Below are positions 1 to 7,038 of a stretch of DNA of 20,778 nucleotides, in pieces. This DNA is from an uncultured Chromatiaceae bacterium (lineage in GTDB: Bacteria; Pseudomonadota; Gammaproteobacteria; Enterobacterales; Alteromonadaceae), in contig CAMLRA010000064.1 of assembly GCA_946482325.1 (NCBI GenBank), positions 1 through 20,778 of the forward strand, read 5' to 3'. Each line of letters opens with the position of its first letter. The stretch's first letter is position 1. The position numbers were made by a program, and so were the translations under genes. A model generated the notes under the pieces. It was not told where the DNA came from. It did not search any database and worked only from the letters and a program-made list of their open reading frames with translations.

Positions 1-55
1 GCTCGTCGGGCTCATAACCCGAAGGTCGTCGGTTCAAATCCGGCTCCCGCAACCA
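1..55 (+). tRNA. metY: Initiator tRNA-fMet (CAU), 5' end cut off by the window
   Basis: The 3' part of an initiator methionine tRNA. The anticodon arm (6-22) has CAT at 13-15 and the three consecutive G-C pairs (8-10 with 18-20) that mark initiator rather than elongator tRNA-Met. The T arm is 28-32 paired with 40-44, with the loop TTCAAAT at 33-39. The acceptor 3' strand is 45-51, followed by discriminator A52 and an encoded CCA at 53-55. About 22 nucleotides of the 5' side (acceptor 5' strand and most of the D arm) lie outside the window. In E. coli the second initiator tRNA gene, metY, sits directly upstream of rimP-nusA-infB, and the same order is seen here, which supports the symbol. Confidence 0.95.
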
Positions 56-92
56 CTTTCACCGACAATGACAGTTTTCCCTGAATTCAGCC

Positions 93-130
93 GTTGTCGC
101 GAACCGCAAGTGTAAACTTCAGTTCGCAAC
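93..130 (+). other. Imperfect stem-loop in the metY-rimP spacer
   Basis: GCGAAC (99-104) pairs with GTTCGC (122-127). An inner stem of AAGT (108-111) with ACTT (116-119) has a GTAA loop, and outer pairing of GTT (93-95) with AAC (128-130) is possible. There is no T-tract, so it does not look like a terminator. It could be a processing or stabilising structure in the RNA trailing the tRNA. The function is inferred only from position. Confidence 0.3.
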
Positions 131-137
131 CAGATTT

Positions 138-164
138 AAAACAGGATTGGCGATATCCTGTTTT
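138..164 (+). terminator. First intrinsic terminator hairpin after metY
   Basis: A perfect 10-bp stem, AAAACAGGAT (138-147) with ATCCTGTTTT (155-164), and a 7-nt loop. The A-tract and T-tract arms give it a bidirectional appearance, although the T run is only four long. It lies about 80 nt after the tRNA CCA end and would end part of the metY transcripts before rimP. Confidence 0.6.
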
Positions 165-177
165 ACCGGTGTAAAGT

Positions 178-203
178 CGCCCCGATCTGTCGGGGCGTTT
201 TTA
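178..203 (+). terminator. Second intrinsic terminator between metY and rimP
   Basis: A perfect 8-bp GC-rich stem, CGCCCCGA (178-185) with TCGGGGCG (190-197), a TCTG loop, then TTTTTA (198-203). This is a canonical Rho-independent terminator. It stands 14 nt after the previous hairpin, so transcription from metY into rimP-nusA-infB must read through both, or rimP must have its own promoter. I see no convincing promoter between 204 and 268. Confidence 0.85.
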
Positions 204-232
204 TATCTGGGGTAACGGTGTACTACTATTCT

Positions 233-251
233 GGGCTATATGCCCTTTTTT
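233..251 (+). terminator. Small GGGC/GCCC hairpin with T-run in the rimP leader
   Basis: GGGC (233-236) pairs with GCCC (242-245) around a TATAT loop and is followed by seven or more T residues from 246. With only four base pairs it is a weak terminator at best. It lies just upstream of the rimP ribosome binding site and could act as a pause or attenuation site. Confidence 0.35.
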
Positions 252-268
252 TATTTCCGGAGGTCTCT

Positions 269-724
269 TTGACTAAACAAGAACAGCGTTTAACTGAGCT
301 GTTGGCACCCACAGTTGCAGCCAATGGCTTTGAACTGCTGGGCATCGAGTTCATGGCCGCAGGCCGGCATTCCACCCTGCGTTTATTTATTGATCATCCG
401 GATGGGGTTAATGTTGACCACTGTGCGCTGATCAGCCGTGAAGTCAGTGCCATCCTTGATGTCGAAGACCCAATTCCCAACGAATACAATCTGGAGGTTT
501 CATCTCCGGGTTTAGATCGTCCTTTGTTTACCCCGGCTCATTTCGCCAAAGTGGTCGGACAAAAAATTGAAGTCAAACTGGCTATCCCGCAAGATGGCCG
601 CCGGCGTTTCAAAGGGCTTCTCAACGCAATAGAAGATGACATGTTAGTCATCGAAGTGGATGGCAAACCTTATCGTTTGCTTATGGATAACGTAGATAAA
701 GCAAACGTAGTTCCGGTGTTCTGA
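269..724 (+). CDS. rimP: Ribosome maturation factor RimP
   Basis: RimP (formerly YhbC/P15a) binds the 30S subunit and is needed for late maturation of its S12-containing region. I chose the TTG start at 269 because GGAGG lies at 259-263, six bases upstream, and because the resulting 151-residue protein matches the usual RimP length (150 in E. coli) and begins in the expected way ([11 protein letters not shown]). The open frame runs upstream to a GTG at 218, but that would translate the leader hairpin and T-run and has no ribosome binding site. Family features visible are the N-terminal GFELLGIEF strand, the conserved [16 protein letters not shown] segment around residues 72-87, and the C-terminal SH3-like barrel ending VVPVF. 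nusA follows after 32 bases, as in most Proteobacteria. Confidence 0.96.
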   Translation: MTKQEQRLTELLAPTVAANGFELLGIEFMAAGRHSTLRLFIDHPDGVNVDHCALISREVSAILDVEDPIPNEYNLEVSSPGLDRPLFTPAHFAKVVGQKIEVKLAIPQDGRRRFKGLLNAIEDDMLVIEVDGKPYRLLMDNVDKANVVPVF

Positions 725-756
725 TAAGAACCACGGCTCTGAGTGAGGCAGAAATC

Positions 757-2253
757 ATGGCAAAAGAAATATTATTAGTTGTTGACGCGGTATCGAACGA
801 GAAATCAGTCCCGCGTGAAAAAATCTTCCAGGCGCTGGAATTCGCGCTGGCTGCAGCCACCAAAAAGAAAAATGAAGGCGATATTGAAGTTCGTGTAGCA
901 ATCGACCGTAAAACCGGTGCTTATGAAACTTTCCGTCGCTGGTTAGTGATTCCGGACGATCAGGTGCAGGAACATCCGTTCCGCGAAATGACCTTGTCTG
1001 CGGCGCAATATGATGAGCCAAATCTGAAAGTCGGCGATTACGTCGAAGAGCAAATTGAATCTATCCAGTTTGACCGTATCACCACGCAAATGGCCAAGCA
1101 AGTCATCGTGCAAAAGGTGCGTGAAGCTGAACGCTCACAAGTCGTTGAGGCTTACATTGACCAGGTCGGCGAACTTGTCACCGGTGTGGTGAAAAAAGTT
1201 AATCGCGAAAGCGTCATCGTGGATTTGGGTAACAACGCCGAAGCGATGCTAGCCCGTGAAGAAATGATCCCACGTGAAACCTTCCGTCCTGGCGACCGCA
1301 TCCGTGCGTTGCTCTATGCTGTCAACCCTGAAGCCCGTGGTGCCCAGTTATTCTTAAGCCGTACCCGTCCGGAAATGCTGATCGAACTGTTCCGCATCGA
1401 AGTGCCGGAGATTGGTGAAGAGATGATCGAAATCCGTGGTGCAGCCCGTGATCCGGGTTCACGTGCTAAAATCGCCGTCAAAACCAATGACCGCCGGATT
1501 GATCCGGTCGGCGCTTGCGTGGGGATGCGCGGTTCACGTGTACAAGCGGTTTCCGGTGAACTGGGTGGTGAGCGTGTAGACATCGTGTTGTTTGATGACA
1601 ATGCCGCACAATATGTGATCAACGCTATGGCTCCGGCTGAAGTAGCTTCGATCATCGTCGACGAAGATGCCCATGCGATGGATATCGCGGTAGAAGATTC
1701 TAATCTGCCAATGGCCATTGGTCGCGCTGGTCAAAACGTGCGCTTGGCTAGCCAACTGACACAGTGGGAACTGAATGTGATGTCAGTGTCTGACATGAAG
1801 AAAAAGCATCAGGAAGAAACGTCGAAAGTGCTCAGTGTGTTTATGGACGCGCTGGAAATCGACGAAGATTTCGCTTCGATTCTGGTCGACGAAGGCTTCT
1901 CCACGCTGGAAGAAGTTGCATACGTGCCGGTCTCTGAACTGCTCAGCATCGACGGTCTGGATGAAGATACTGTTGAAGAATTACGCCGCCGCGCCAAAGC
2001 CGTTCTGACGACCCGTGCGCTGGCCAGTGAAGAGTCACTGGAAGGTTCACAGCCAAGTGAAGCGCTGCTGAGCCTGGAAGGCATGGAAACCCACACCGCT
2101 TATGTCCTGGCCAGTAAAGGTGTGGTGACGCTCGATGATCTGGCCGAATTAGGTGTCGATGATTTGATTGAAATTGAAAAAATGGCAGAAGATAAAGCTG
2201 CTGCATTAATTATGGCTGCACGCAATATCGTTTGGTTTAGCGAGCAGAACTGA
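757..2253 (+). CDS. nusA: Transcription termination/antitermination factor NusA
   Basis: NusA binds RNA polymerase, promotes pausing and hairpin-dependent termination, and takes part in antitermination complexes on rRNA operons. The 498 residues match the E. coli length (495). Domains in order: RNAP-binding N-terminal domain (1 to about 130), S1 (about 135-200, containing [15 protein letters not shown]), KH1 (about 230-300, with [11 protein letters not shown] at 252-262), KH2 (about 302-346, with [12 protein letters not shown] at 320-331), and two acidic repeats (about 362-425 and 437-495). These two C-terminal repeats are typical of gammaproteobacteria and bind the RNA polymerase alpha subunit and autoinhibit RNA binding. 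The start ATG has a modest GAGG upstream. It lies between rimP and infB, the universal order for this operon. Confidence 0.99.
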   Translation: MAKEILLVVDAVSNEKSVPREKIFQALEFALAAATKKKNEGDIEVRVAIDRKTGAYETFRRWLVIPDDQVQEHPFREMTLSAAQYDEPNLKVGDYVEEQIESIQFDRITTQMAKQVIVQKVREAERSQVVEAYIDQVGELVTGVVKKVNRESVIVDLGNNAEAMLAREEMIPRETFRPGDRIRALLYAVNPEARGAQLFLSRTRPEMLIELFRIEVPEIGEEMIEIRGAARDPGSRAKIAVKTNDRRIDPVGACVGMRGSRVQAVSGELGGERVDIVLFDDNAAQYVINAMAPAEVASIIVDEDAHAMDIAVEDSNLPMAIGRAGQNVRLASQLTQWELNVMSVSDMKKKHQEETSKVLSVFMDALEIDEDFASILVDEGFSTLEEVAYVPVSELLSIDGLDEDTVEELRRRAKAVLTTRALASEESLEGSQPSEALLSLEGMETHTAYVLASKGVVTLDDLAELGVDDLIEIEKMAEDKAAALIMAARNIVWFSEQN

Positions 2254-2277
2254 TAGGTCAACGGAGGAAACTATTAC

Positions 2278-4950
2278 ATGGCAGATGTCACGATAGAAAA
2301 ACTGGCCAGTGATGTAGGAACGACTGTTGATCGGTTGGTTCAACAATTTGCTGATGCAGGTATTGCAAAGCAGGCTGGCCAAATGGTTAGCGAAGATGAG
2401 AAAAAATCGCTGCTGGAGCACCTGAGTAAACAACACGGTGGTGCCAGCAACGAGCCGTCACGGCTGACGCTGAAACGCAAAGAAAAAACCACGCTGAGTG
2501 TCAGCGGTGGGGCCGGCCGCAACCGTGAAATTCAGGTTGAAGTGCGGAAGCAAAAAACTTACGTCAAGCGTCCATTGATGGACGACGCTGCGATCAAAGC
2601 GGAAGAAGAAGCCCGCCTTGCAGAAGAAAAAGCCAAAGAAGAAGCACGTTTAGAAGCCGAACGTCAGGCCGCTGAAAAGCGTGCCCGTGAAGAAGCTGAA
2701 CGGAAAGCCGAAGCTGAGCGTAAAGCTGCTGACGCGAAAAAGCGTGAAGCAGAGCGAGCGCAGTTAGCCAAAGACGATCCTGAAGAAGCGGCCCGTCGCG
2801 CGGCGAAAGAAGAAGCCCGCAAAGAAGCTGAGCGCATCAAGGCGCAACAAGATGCTGAACGTCTGCGTAAGCTGGAGTTAGAAGCACAGCGTCAGGCTGA
2901 AGAAGCGCGTCGTCTGGCTGAAGAAAATGCTGAACGTTGGTCACAGGAAGCTGCTCCGGCAGTGGAAGTTGGGGATTACCACCTGACCAGCAACGTATTC
3001 GCTAAGCAAGCTGAAGATGAAGAAGATTCACGTGATGAGCGTGGCGGTCGTCGTCATGGTAAAAAAGCGCCGGTTGGCAAAGCCAAGAAAAAAGATGACG
3101 CCGATGATAAAGACGCTTTTAACCGCGCCAATCGTCACAAGAAAAAGAAAACTCCATCCAGTATGTTGCACGGTTTTAACAAGCCAGCACAGCCGGTTGA
3201 ACGCGAAGTAAAAATCGGTGAAACCATCACTGTTGCTGAACTTGCTGCCAAAATGGCGGTGAAAGCCTCTGAAGTCATCAAAGTGATGATGAAAATGGGT
3301 GCGATGGCAACGATTAACCAGGTGATTGACCAGGAAACTGCAGCAATTGTCTGTGAAGAAATGGGCCACAAGTTCACATTGACCCGTGAAAACGAGTTAG
3401 AAGAAACCGTCATGGCAGACCGTGAAGGCGAAGGCGCTCTGGAGCCACGTGCACCGGTAGTCACCGTTATGGGTCACGTCGATCACGGTAAAACTTCATT
3501 ACTCGATTACATTCGTAAAGCAAAAGTGGCCGCGGGCGAAGCCGGTGGTATTACTCAGCATATCGGTGCTTACCACGTTGAGACTGACCGTGGCATGATC
3601 ACCTTCCTGGATACGCCAGGTCACGCTGCGTTTACCTCAATGCGTGCTCGCGGTGCGAAAGCGACGGATATCGTTGTACTGGTGGTTGCAGCCGATGACG
3701 GCGTGATGCCACAAACGAAAGAAGCTATCCAGCATGCGAAAGCAGCCGGTGTGCCGATTGTGGTTGCCGTCAACAAAATCGATAAACCAGATGCAGATCC
3801 AGACCGCGTACGCAACGAACTGTCGCAATACGGTGTGATTTCAGAGGAATGGGGCGGAGATACTCAGTTCGTGCAGGTTTCTGCAAAAACGGGTTTAGGT
3901 ATCGACGACCTGCTGGAATCTTTGCTGGTGCAGTCTGAGTTACTGGAACTGACCGCAGTACGCGAAGGTATGGCACGTGGTGTGGTCATCGAGTCCCGTC
4001 TGGACAAGGGCCGTGGTCCGGTGGCCTCTATCCTGGTACAGGAAGGCACGCTGAGCCAAGGCGACATCGTGTTGTGTGGTCTGGAATATGGCCGTGTGCG
4101 CGCGATGCGTGACGAAAATGGTCATGAAGTGAAAGAAGCCGGCCCGTCGATTCCGGTCGAAATTCTGGGTCTGTCAGGCGTTCCTTCAGCCGGTGATGAA
4201 GTGACAGTGGTGCGCGACGAGCGTAAAGCCCGTGAAGTTGCACTGTATCGTCAGGGCAAATTCCGCGACGTAAAACTGGCACGTCAGCAAAAAGCCAAGC
4301 TGGAAAACATGTTTGCCAACATGACCGAAGGCGATGTGGCCGAGCTGAATATCGTGCTCAAAGCTGACGTTCAGGGTTCTGTTGAAGCGATCAGCGAGTC
4401 GCTGTCACGCCTGTCTACAGATGAAGTGAAAATCCGCATCATCGGTAGCGGTGTTGGTGGTATCACTGAAACCGACGCCACGCTTGCAGCAGCATCGTCA
4501 GCTATCGTTATCGGCTTTAACGTCCGTGCTGAAGCCAATGCGCGGAAAATCATCGAAGACGAGAATCTGGACTTACGCTACTACAGCATCATCTATGAAC
4601 TGTTAGATGAAGTAAAAGCGGCAATGACCGGCATGCTGGCGCCTGAGTTTAAACAACAGATCATCGGTCTGGCGCAGGTTCGTGATGTGTTCCGTTCACC
4701 GAAATTCGGTGCAGTTGCCGGTTGTATGGTCACCGAAGGTATCGTCAAACGCAATGCGCCAATCCGCGTCCTGCGTGACAACGTGGTTATTTACGAAGGC
4801 GAACTGGAATCGCTGCGCCGCTTCAAAGACGACGTCTCTGAAGTCCGTAACGGCTTCGAATGTGGTATCGGCGTGAAGAACTACAATGACGTTCGTGAAG
4901 GCGACCAAATCGAAGTATTCGAAGTGGTTCAGGTTGAACGTACACTGTAA
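2278..4950 (+). CDS. infB: Translation initiation factor IF-2
   Basis: IF-2 is the GTPase that brings initiator fMet-tRNA to the 30S subunit and promotes 50S joining. At 890 residues it is the same length as the E. coli protein. The N-terminal IF2_N fold (1-50) is followed by a long charged Lys/Glu/Ala/Arg coiled-coil region (about 105-220), a second IF2_N-like domain (about 310-365), then the GTPase core: G1 GHVDHGKT at 399-406, G3 DTPGH at 445-449, G4 NKID at 499-502, followed by the beta-barrel and the C-terminal fMet-tRNA-binding domain. A strong GGAGG (2263-2267) precedes the ATG. E. coli also makes shorter forms from internal starts, and I could not pinpoint such starts here. The initiator tRNA gene upstream is its functional partner. 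Confidence 0.99.
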   Translation: MADVTIEKLASDVGTTVDRLVQQFADAGIAKQAGQMVSEDEKKSLLEHLSKQHGGASNEPSRLTLKRKEKTTLSVSGGAGRNREIQVEVRKQKTYVKRPLMDDAAIKAEEEARLAEEKAKEEARLEAERQAAEKRAREEAERKAEAERKAADAKKREAERAQLAKDDPEEAARRAAKEEARKEAERIKAQQDAERLRKLELEAQRQAEEARRLAEENAERWSQEAAPAVEVGDYHLTSNVFAKQAEDEEDSRDERGGRRHGKKAPVGKAKKKDDADDKDAFNRANRHKKKKTPSSMLHGFNKPAQPVEREVKIGETITVAELAAKMAVKASEVIKVMMKMGAMATINQVIDQETAAIVCEEMGHKFTLTRENELEETVMADREGEGALEPRAPVVTVMGHVDHGKTSLLDYIRKAKVAAGEAGGITQHIGAYHVETDRGMITFLDTPGHAAFTSMRARGAKATDIVVLVVAADDGVMPQTKEAIQHAKAAGVPIVVAVNKIDKPDADPDRVRNELSQYGVISEEWGGDTQFVQVSAKTGLGIDDLLESLLVQSELLELTAVREGMARGVVIESRLDKGRGPVASILVQEGTLSQGDIVLCGLEYGRVRAMRDENGHEVKEAGPSIPVEILGLSGVPSAGDEVTVVRDERKAREVALYRQGKFRDVKLARQQKAKLENMFANMTEGDVAELNIVLKADVQGSVEAISESLSRLSTDEVKIRIIGSGVGGITETDATLAAASSAIVIGFNVRAEANARKIIEDENLDLRYYSIIYELLDEVKAAMTGMLAPEFKQQIIGLAQVRDVFRSPKFGAVAGCMVTEGIVKRNAPIRVLRDNVVIYEGELESLRRFKDDVSEVRNGFECGIGVKNYNDVREGDQIEVFEVVQVERTL

Positions 4951-4982
4951 TCTATTGAGTTAATAGAAATTATTGAATGAAG

Positions 4983-5008
4983 CAGGGGCCAGCGGCCCCT
5001 GTTTGTTT
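4983..5008 (+). terminator. Terminator-like hairpin between infB and rbfA
   Basis: A perfect 8-bp stem, CAGGGGCC (4983-4990) with GGCCCCTG (4994-5001), an AGC loop, and TTTGTTT (5002-5008). It sits 32 nt after the infB stop and 19 nt before the rbfA start. The T-tract is broken by a G, so partial rather than full termination is likely. It would reduce rbfA-truB output relative to infB. Confidence 0.55.
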
Positions 5009-5027
5009 CTGATTTCAGGTGAGTATT

Positions 5028-5462
5028 ATGGCAAAAGAATTCAGCCGGGTTGACCGGCTCGCCCAGCAAATGCAGCAGGAAATGGCGCTTATTTTGCAGC
5101 GGGAAATTAAAGATCCACGGTTACATACCATGATCACAGTGTCTGACGTCGATGTGTCGAAAGACCTGTCACATGCCAAAATTTATGTGACTTTCCTTGG
5201 CCTTGAAGCAGATAAAGTGAAGCAAAACCTCGACATCCTGAACGATGCCAGTGGTTTTATCCGTAGCCTCATCGCCAAACGCATTCAAGCGCGGATTGTG
5301 CCAACCGTGCGTTTTTACTTTGATAAATCGCTGGATGAAGGCATCCGGATGGCGAATCTTGTGGAAAATGTGCGCAAAAGTGACGAACAAAAGCGCGTCG
5401 CAGCAGGGCAGGAATTGGATCCAAGGCCTGGTGCTGACACCAAATCTGACGAAGAAGAATAA
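5028..5462 (+). CDS. rbfA: 30S ribosome-binding factor RbfA
   Basis: RbfA is a KH-type cold-shock protein that binds the 30S subunit and helps mature the 5' end of 16S rRNA. The 144 residues begin MAKEFSRVDRLAQQMQ, matching the usual RbfA start, and contain the family signatures LILQREIKDPRL, YVTFL and ASGFIRSLI. The frame is open three codons further upstream (GTG at 5019), but ATG 5028 has AGGTG at 5017-5021 six bases upstream and gives the expected N terminus. The C-terminal end is a hydrophilic acidic tail (KSDEEE), slightly longer than in E. coli (133 residues). Only two bases separate it from truB, so the two are co-translated. A terminator-like hairpin sits just upstream. Confidence 0.97.
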   Translation: MAKEFSRVDRLAQQMQQEMALILQREIKDPRLHTMITVSDVDVSKDLSHAKIYVTFLGLEADKVKQNLDILNDASGFIRSLIAKRIQARIVPTVRFYFDKSLDEGIRMANLVENVRKSDEQKRVAAGQELDPRPGADTKSDEEE

Positions 5463-5464
5463 GC

Positions 5465-6391
5465 ATGGCGCGTCGTATCGTTGACGGCATTTTGCTGTTG
5501 GATAAACCGCTGGAAGTGTCGAGTAACGGCATTTTACAGCGGGTGCGCTGGTTATATCAGGCAGAAAAGGCCGGTCATACCGGTGCTTTAGACCCGCTGG
5601 CGTCTGGTTTATTGCCAATCTGTTTTGGTGAAGCCACCAAATTCAGTCAGTTTTTGCTCGATACCGACAAAACCTATGAAGTCAGTGCGCGTTTTGGTGT
5701 GCGCACCGACACTTCAGATGCGGCCGGTGAAATCATCAGCGAAAAACCGGTGAACTTTGATTTAGCGCAGTTACAGCAGGCCGTTGAAAAGATGCGTGGA
5801 CCGCAGCTTCAGGTGCCAACGATGTTTTCGGCGCTGAAGTATCAGGGCCAGCCGCTGTACAAATATGCCCGTCAGGGCATTACAGTGCCGCGCGACGCCC
5901 GGCCTATCAACATCTTCCGCTTTGATTTGTTGGATTTTGATGGCCAGAATGCGCGTTTTATCGTGCATTGCAGCAAAGGTACTTATATCCGCACCTTGAT
6001 TGATGATCTCGGCGAAACACTGGGCAGCGGCGCTTATGTCACGGCGCTACGCCGCACCCAGGTGGGACCTTTTCAGGCCAGTCAGATGCTGACGGATGCG
6101 TTTCTGGCACCGCTGAATCAGGCACAGGATTGGGCGGCGTTGGATTCTTTGTTATTGCCAATGGATTATGCGCTGGCCGGTTTGCCGCGTCTGACATTAG
6201 AACCTGCGGCAGTGCAACGTCTTCGCCACGGCCAGACCGTCTTGCTCACGCCTGAATTGCTGACACTGTTACCGGCAGCGCCAAACGATGCAATTGCGCT
6301 TTATGACGAACAGCAAAGTTTTATCGGTGTCGGGATGCAGGACGGGGCTGAACTCAAAGTGCGTCGTTTACTGAATACCGCGAATCGCTGA
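5465..6391 (+). CDS. truB: tRNA pseudouridine-55 synthase TruB
   Basis: TruB converts U55 in the T loop of nearly all tRNAs to pseudouridine and also acts as a tRNA folding chaperone. The protein has 308 residues (314 in E. coli). The catalytic aspartate is D43 within GHTGALDPLASG (38-49). Other family blocks are LLLDKP near the N terminus, the tyrosine/arginine-rich QGQPLYKYARQG segment, and KGTYIRTLIDDLG. A C-terminal PUA-like domain follows (from about residue 245, QRLRHGQTV). The start ATG is two bases after the rbfA stop. The next gene, rpsO, has its own promoter in the 107-bp gap. Confidence 0.98.
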   Translation: MARRIVDGILLLDKPLEVSSNGILQRVRWLYQAEKAGHTGALDPLASGLLPICFGEATKFSQFLLDTDKTYEVSARFGVRTDTSDAAGEIISEKPVNFDLAQLQQAVEKMRGPQLQVPTMFSALKYQGQPLYKYARQGITVPRDARPINIFRFDLLDFDGQNARFIVHCSKGTYIRTLIDDLGETLGSGAYVTALRRTQVGPFQASQMLTDAFLAPLNQAQDWAALDSLLLPMDYALAGLPRLTLEPAAVQRLRHGQTVLLTPELLTLLPAAPNDAIALYDEQQSFIGVGMQDGAELKVRRLLNTANR

Positions 6392-6399
6392 GATAATGC

Positions 6400-6427
6400 T
6401 TGTGCTGTGAGCAGGCTGTGTTAGAAT
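6400..6427 (+). promoter_or_regulatory. Probable sigma-70 promoter of rpsO
   Basis: A -35 element TTGTGC (6400-6405), a 16-bp spacer, and a -10 element TAGAAT (6422-6427) immediately preceded by TGT (6419-6421), which makes an extended -10. It lies about 70 bases before the rpsO start. E. coli rpsO has a promoter in the equivalent position. This is a motif reading only; no start site has been mapped. Confidence 0.6.
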
Positions 6428-6445
6428 GCGCGCTCATTTTTGGTC

Positions 6446-6498
6446 GTAGGCTGGATTAGTGCCTGGCTGCGGCTGTATTTCATATCCTGGAGGATACT
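6446..6498 (+). promoter_or_regulatory. rpsO leader with ribosome binding site in a hairpin
   Basis: TATCC (6483-6487) can pair with GGATA (6492-6496) around the loop TGGA, so the GGAGG Shine-Dalgarno (6489-6493) lies across the loop and one arm just before the ATG at 6499. An upstream stem of AGGC (6448-6451) with GCCT (6461-6464) is also possible. In E. coli, S15 represses its own translation by binding a pseudoknot in this leader. The same role is inferred here; the exact fold has not been tested. Confidence 0.45.
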
Positions 6499-6768
6499 AT
6501 GTCACTAACTACTGCTGAAAAAGCAAAAATCCTGGCTGACTTCGGTGCAAACGCAGCCGACTCAGGTTCAACTGAAGTTCAGGTCGCTCTGCTGACTGGT
6601 TCTATCAACAAGCTGCAACCACACTTCGCTGAACACAAACACGACTTCCACTCACGTCGTGGTCTGCTGCGGATGGTTTCTCAGCGTCGTAAACTGCTGG
6701 ACTACCTGAAGCGCACTGACTCAGCACGTTATGCAACACTGATCGAGCGTTTAGGTCTGCGTCGTTAA
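6499..6768 (+). CDS. rpsO: 30S ribosomal protein S15
   Basis: A primary 16S rRNA-binding protein that joins the central-domain helices of the 30S subunit and forms an intersubunit bridge. It has 89 residues, identical in length to E. coli S15. Recognisable blocks are [21 protein letters not shown], the [12 protein letters not shown] rRNA-binding segment, and [13 protein letters not shown]. It has its own promoter and an apparently self-regulated leader, and a perfect terminator follows 18 bases after the stop. It sits between truB and pnp, as in E. coli. Confidence 0.99.
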   Translation: MSLTTAEKAKILADFGANAADSGSTEVQVALLTGSINKLQPHFAEHKHDFHSRRGLLRMVSQRRKLLDYLKRTDSARYATLIERLGLRR

Positions 6769-6786
6769 TCGACCAGCCAAACCAAT

Positions 6787-6815
6787 AAAAAAAGGAGCTA
6801 AAAGCTCCTTTTTTT
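6787..6815 (+). terminator. rpsO intrinsic terminator
   Basis: A perfect 13-bp stem, AAAAAAAGGAGCT (6787-6799) with AGCTCCTTTTTTT (6803-6815), and an AAA loop. The A and T tracts make it bidirectional in form. It corresponds in position to the E. coli rpsO t1 terminator, which allows partial read-through into pnp and protects the rpsO mRNA 3' end. Confidence 0.93.
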
Positions 6816-6879
6816 ATGGCCGCAATATTTTAACCACCCAGAGTGCGGCGAACTTTTGCCTTCCCCATTTTACTGCGAC

Positions 6880-6896
6880 AAAAAGCCCGGCTTTTT
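6880..6896 (+). terminator. Second terminator-like hairpin before pnp
   Basis: AAAAAGC (6880-6886) pairs with GCTTTTT (6890-6896) around a CCG loop. The T run is five bases long and part of the stem. The GC core is small, so it is weaker than the rpsO terminator 65 bases upstream. The two act in series to insulate pnp from rpsO transcription. Confidence 0.45.
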
Positions 6897-6920
6897 CCTG
6901 TTGCTGCCTGCTACTGAACT

Positions 6921-6949
6921 ATCTTTTCCGCCTGTGAAACAGCTATACT
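6921..6949 (+). promoter_or_regulatory. Candidate pnp promoter
   Basis: A good -10 hexamer TATACT (6944-6949) lies downstream of both terminators and about 90 bases before the pnp start. The -35 region at the right spacing (ATCTTT, 6921-6926) is poor. E. coli pnp has a promoter between rpsO and pnp, which supports the placement. The assignment is tentative. Confidence 0.35.
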
Positions 6950-6979
6950 GTGCCGCGCAATATCGAGCCAAAAATATAC

Positions 6980-7014
6980 CGCGTAAAAGGCCCAGCAGGG
7001 CCCTGATCCACGCG
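6980..7014 (+). promoter_or_regulatory. pnp leader stem-loop, possible RNase III control site
   Basis: An inner stem GGCCC (6989-6993) with GGGCC (6998-7002) has an AGCA loop. It is enclosed by an outer stem CGCGT (6980-6984) with ACGCG (7010-7014), with unpaired bases between. It ends 24 bases before the pnp GTG. In E. coli, RNase III cuts a leader stem of pnp mRNA and PNPase then degrades its own message. This hairpin is shorter than the E. coli one, so the shared mechanism is inference. Confidence 0.4.
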
Positions 7015-7038
7015 TACAAGACAAAGGAAAAATATCAA

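Noticed and set aside
81..90. Ten-base palindrome CTGAATTCAG in the metY-rimP spacer
   Set aside because: It has no loop and no second copy nearby; a palindrome this short is readily found by chance.
218..268. Upstream GTG start for rimP
   Set aside because: It would translate a hairpin and T-run, has no ribosome binding site, and gives a 17-residue extension unlike RimP; the TTG at 269 has GGAGG and the expected length.
1314..2206. Minus-strand open frames within nusA
   Set aside because: They are shadows of a conserved gene, with no ribosome binding site or recognisable product.
5169..5618. Minus-strand open frame of 149 codons across rbfA-truB
   Set aside because: It spans two conserved genes in antisense and resembles no known family.
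6856..7038. 61-codon N-terminal extension of PNPase from a TTG
   Set aside because: The extension covers a terminator-like hairpin, a candidate promoter and the leader stem-loop, and PNPase normally begins at the sequence starting at 7039.
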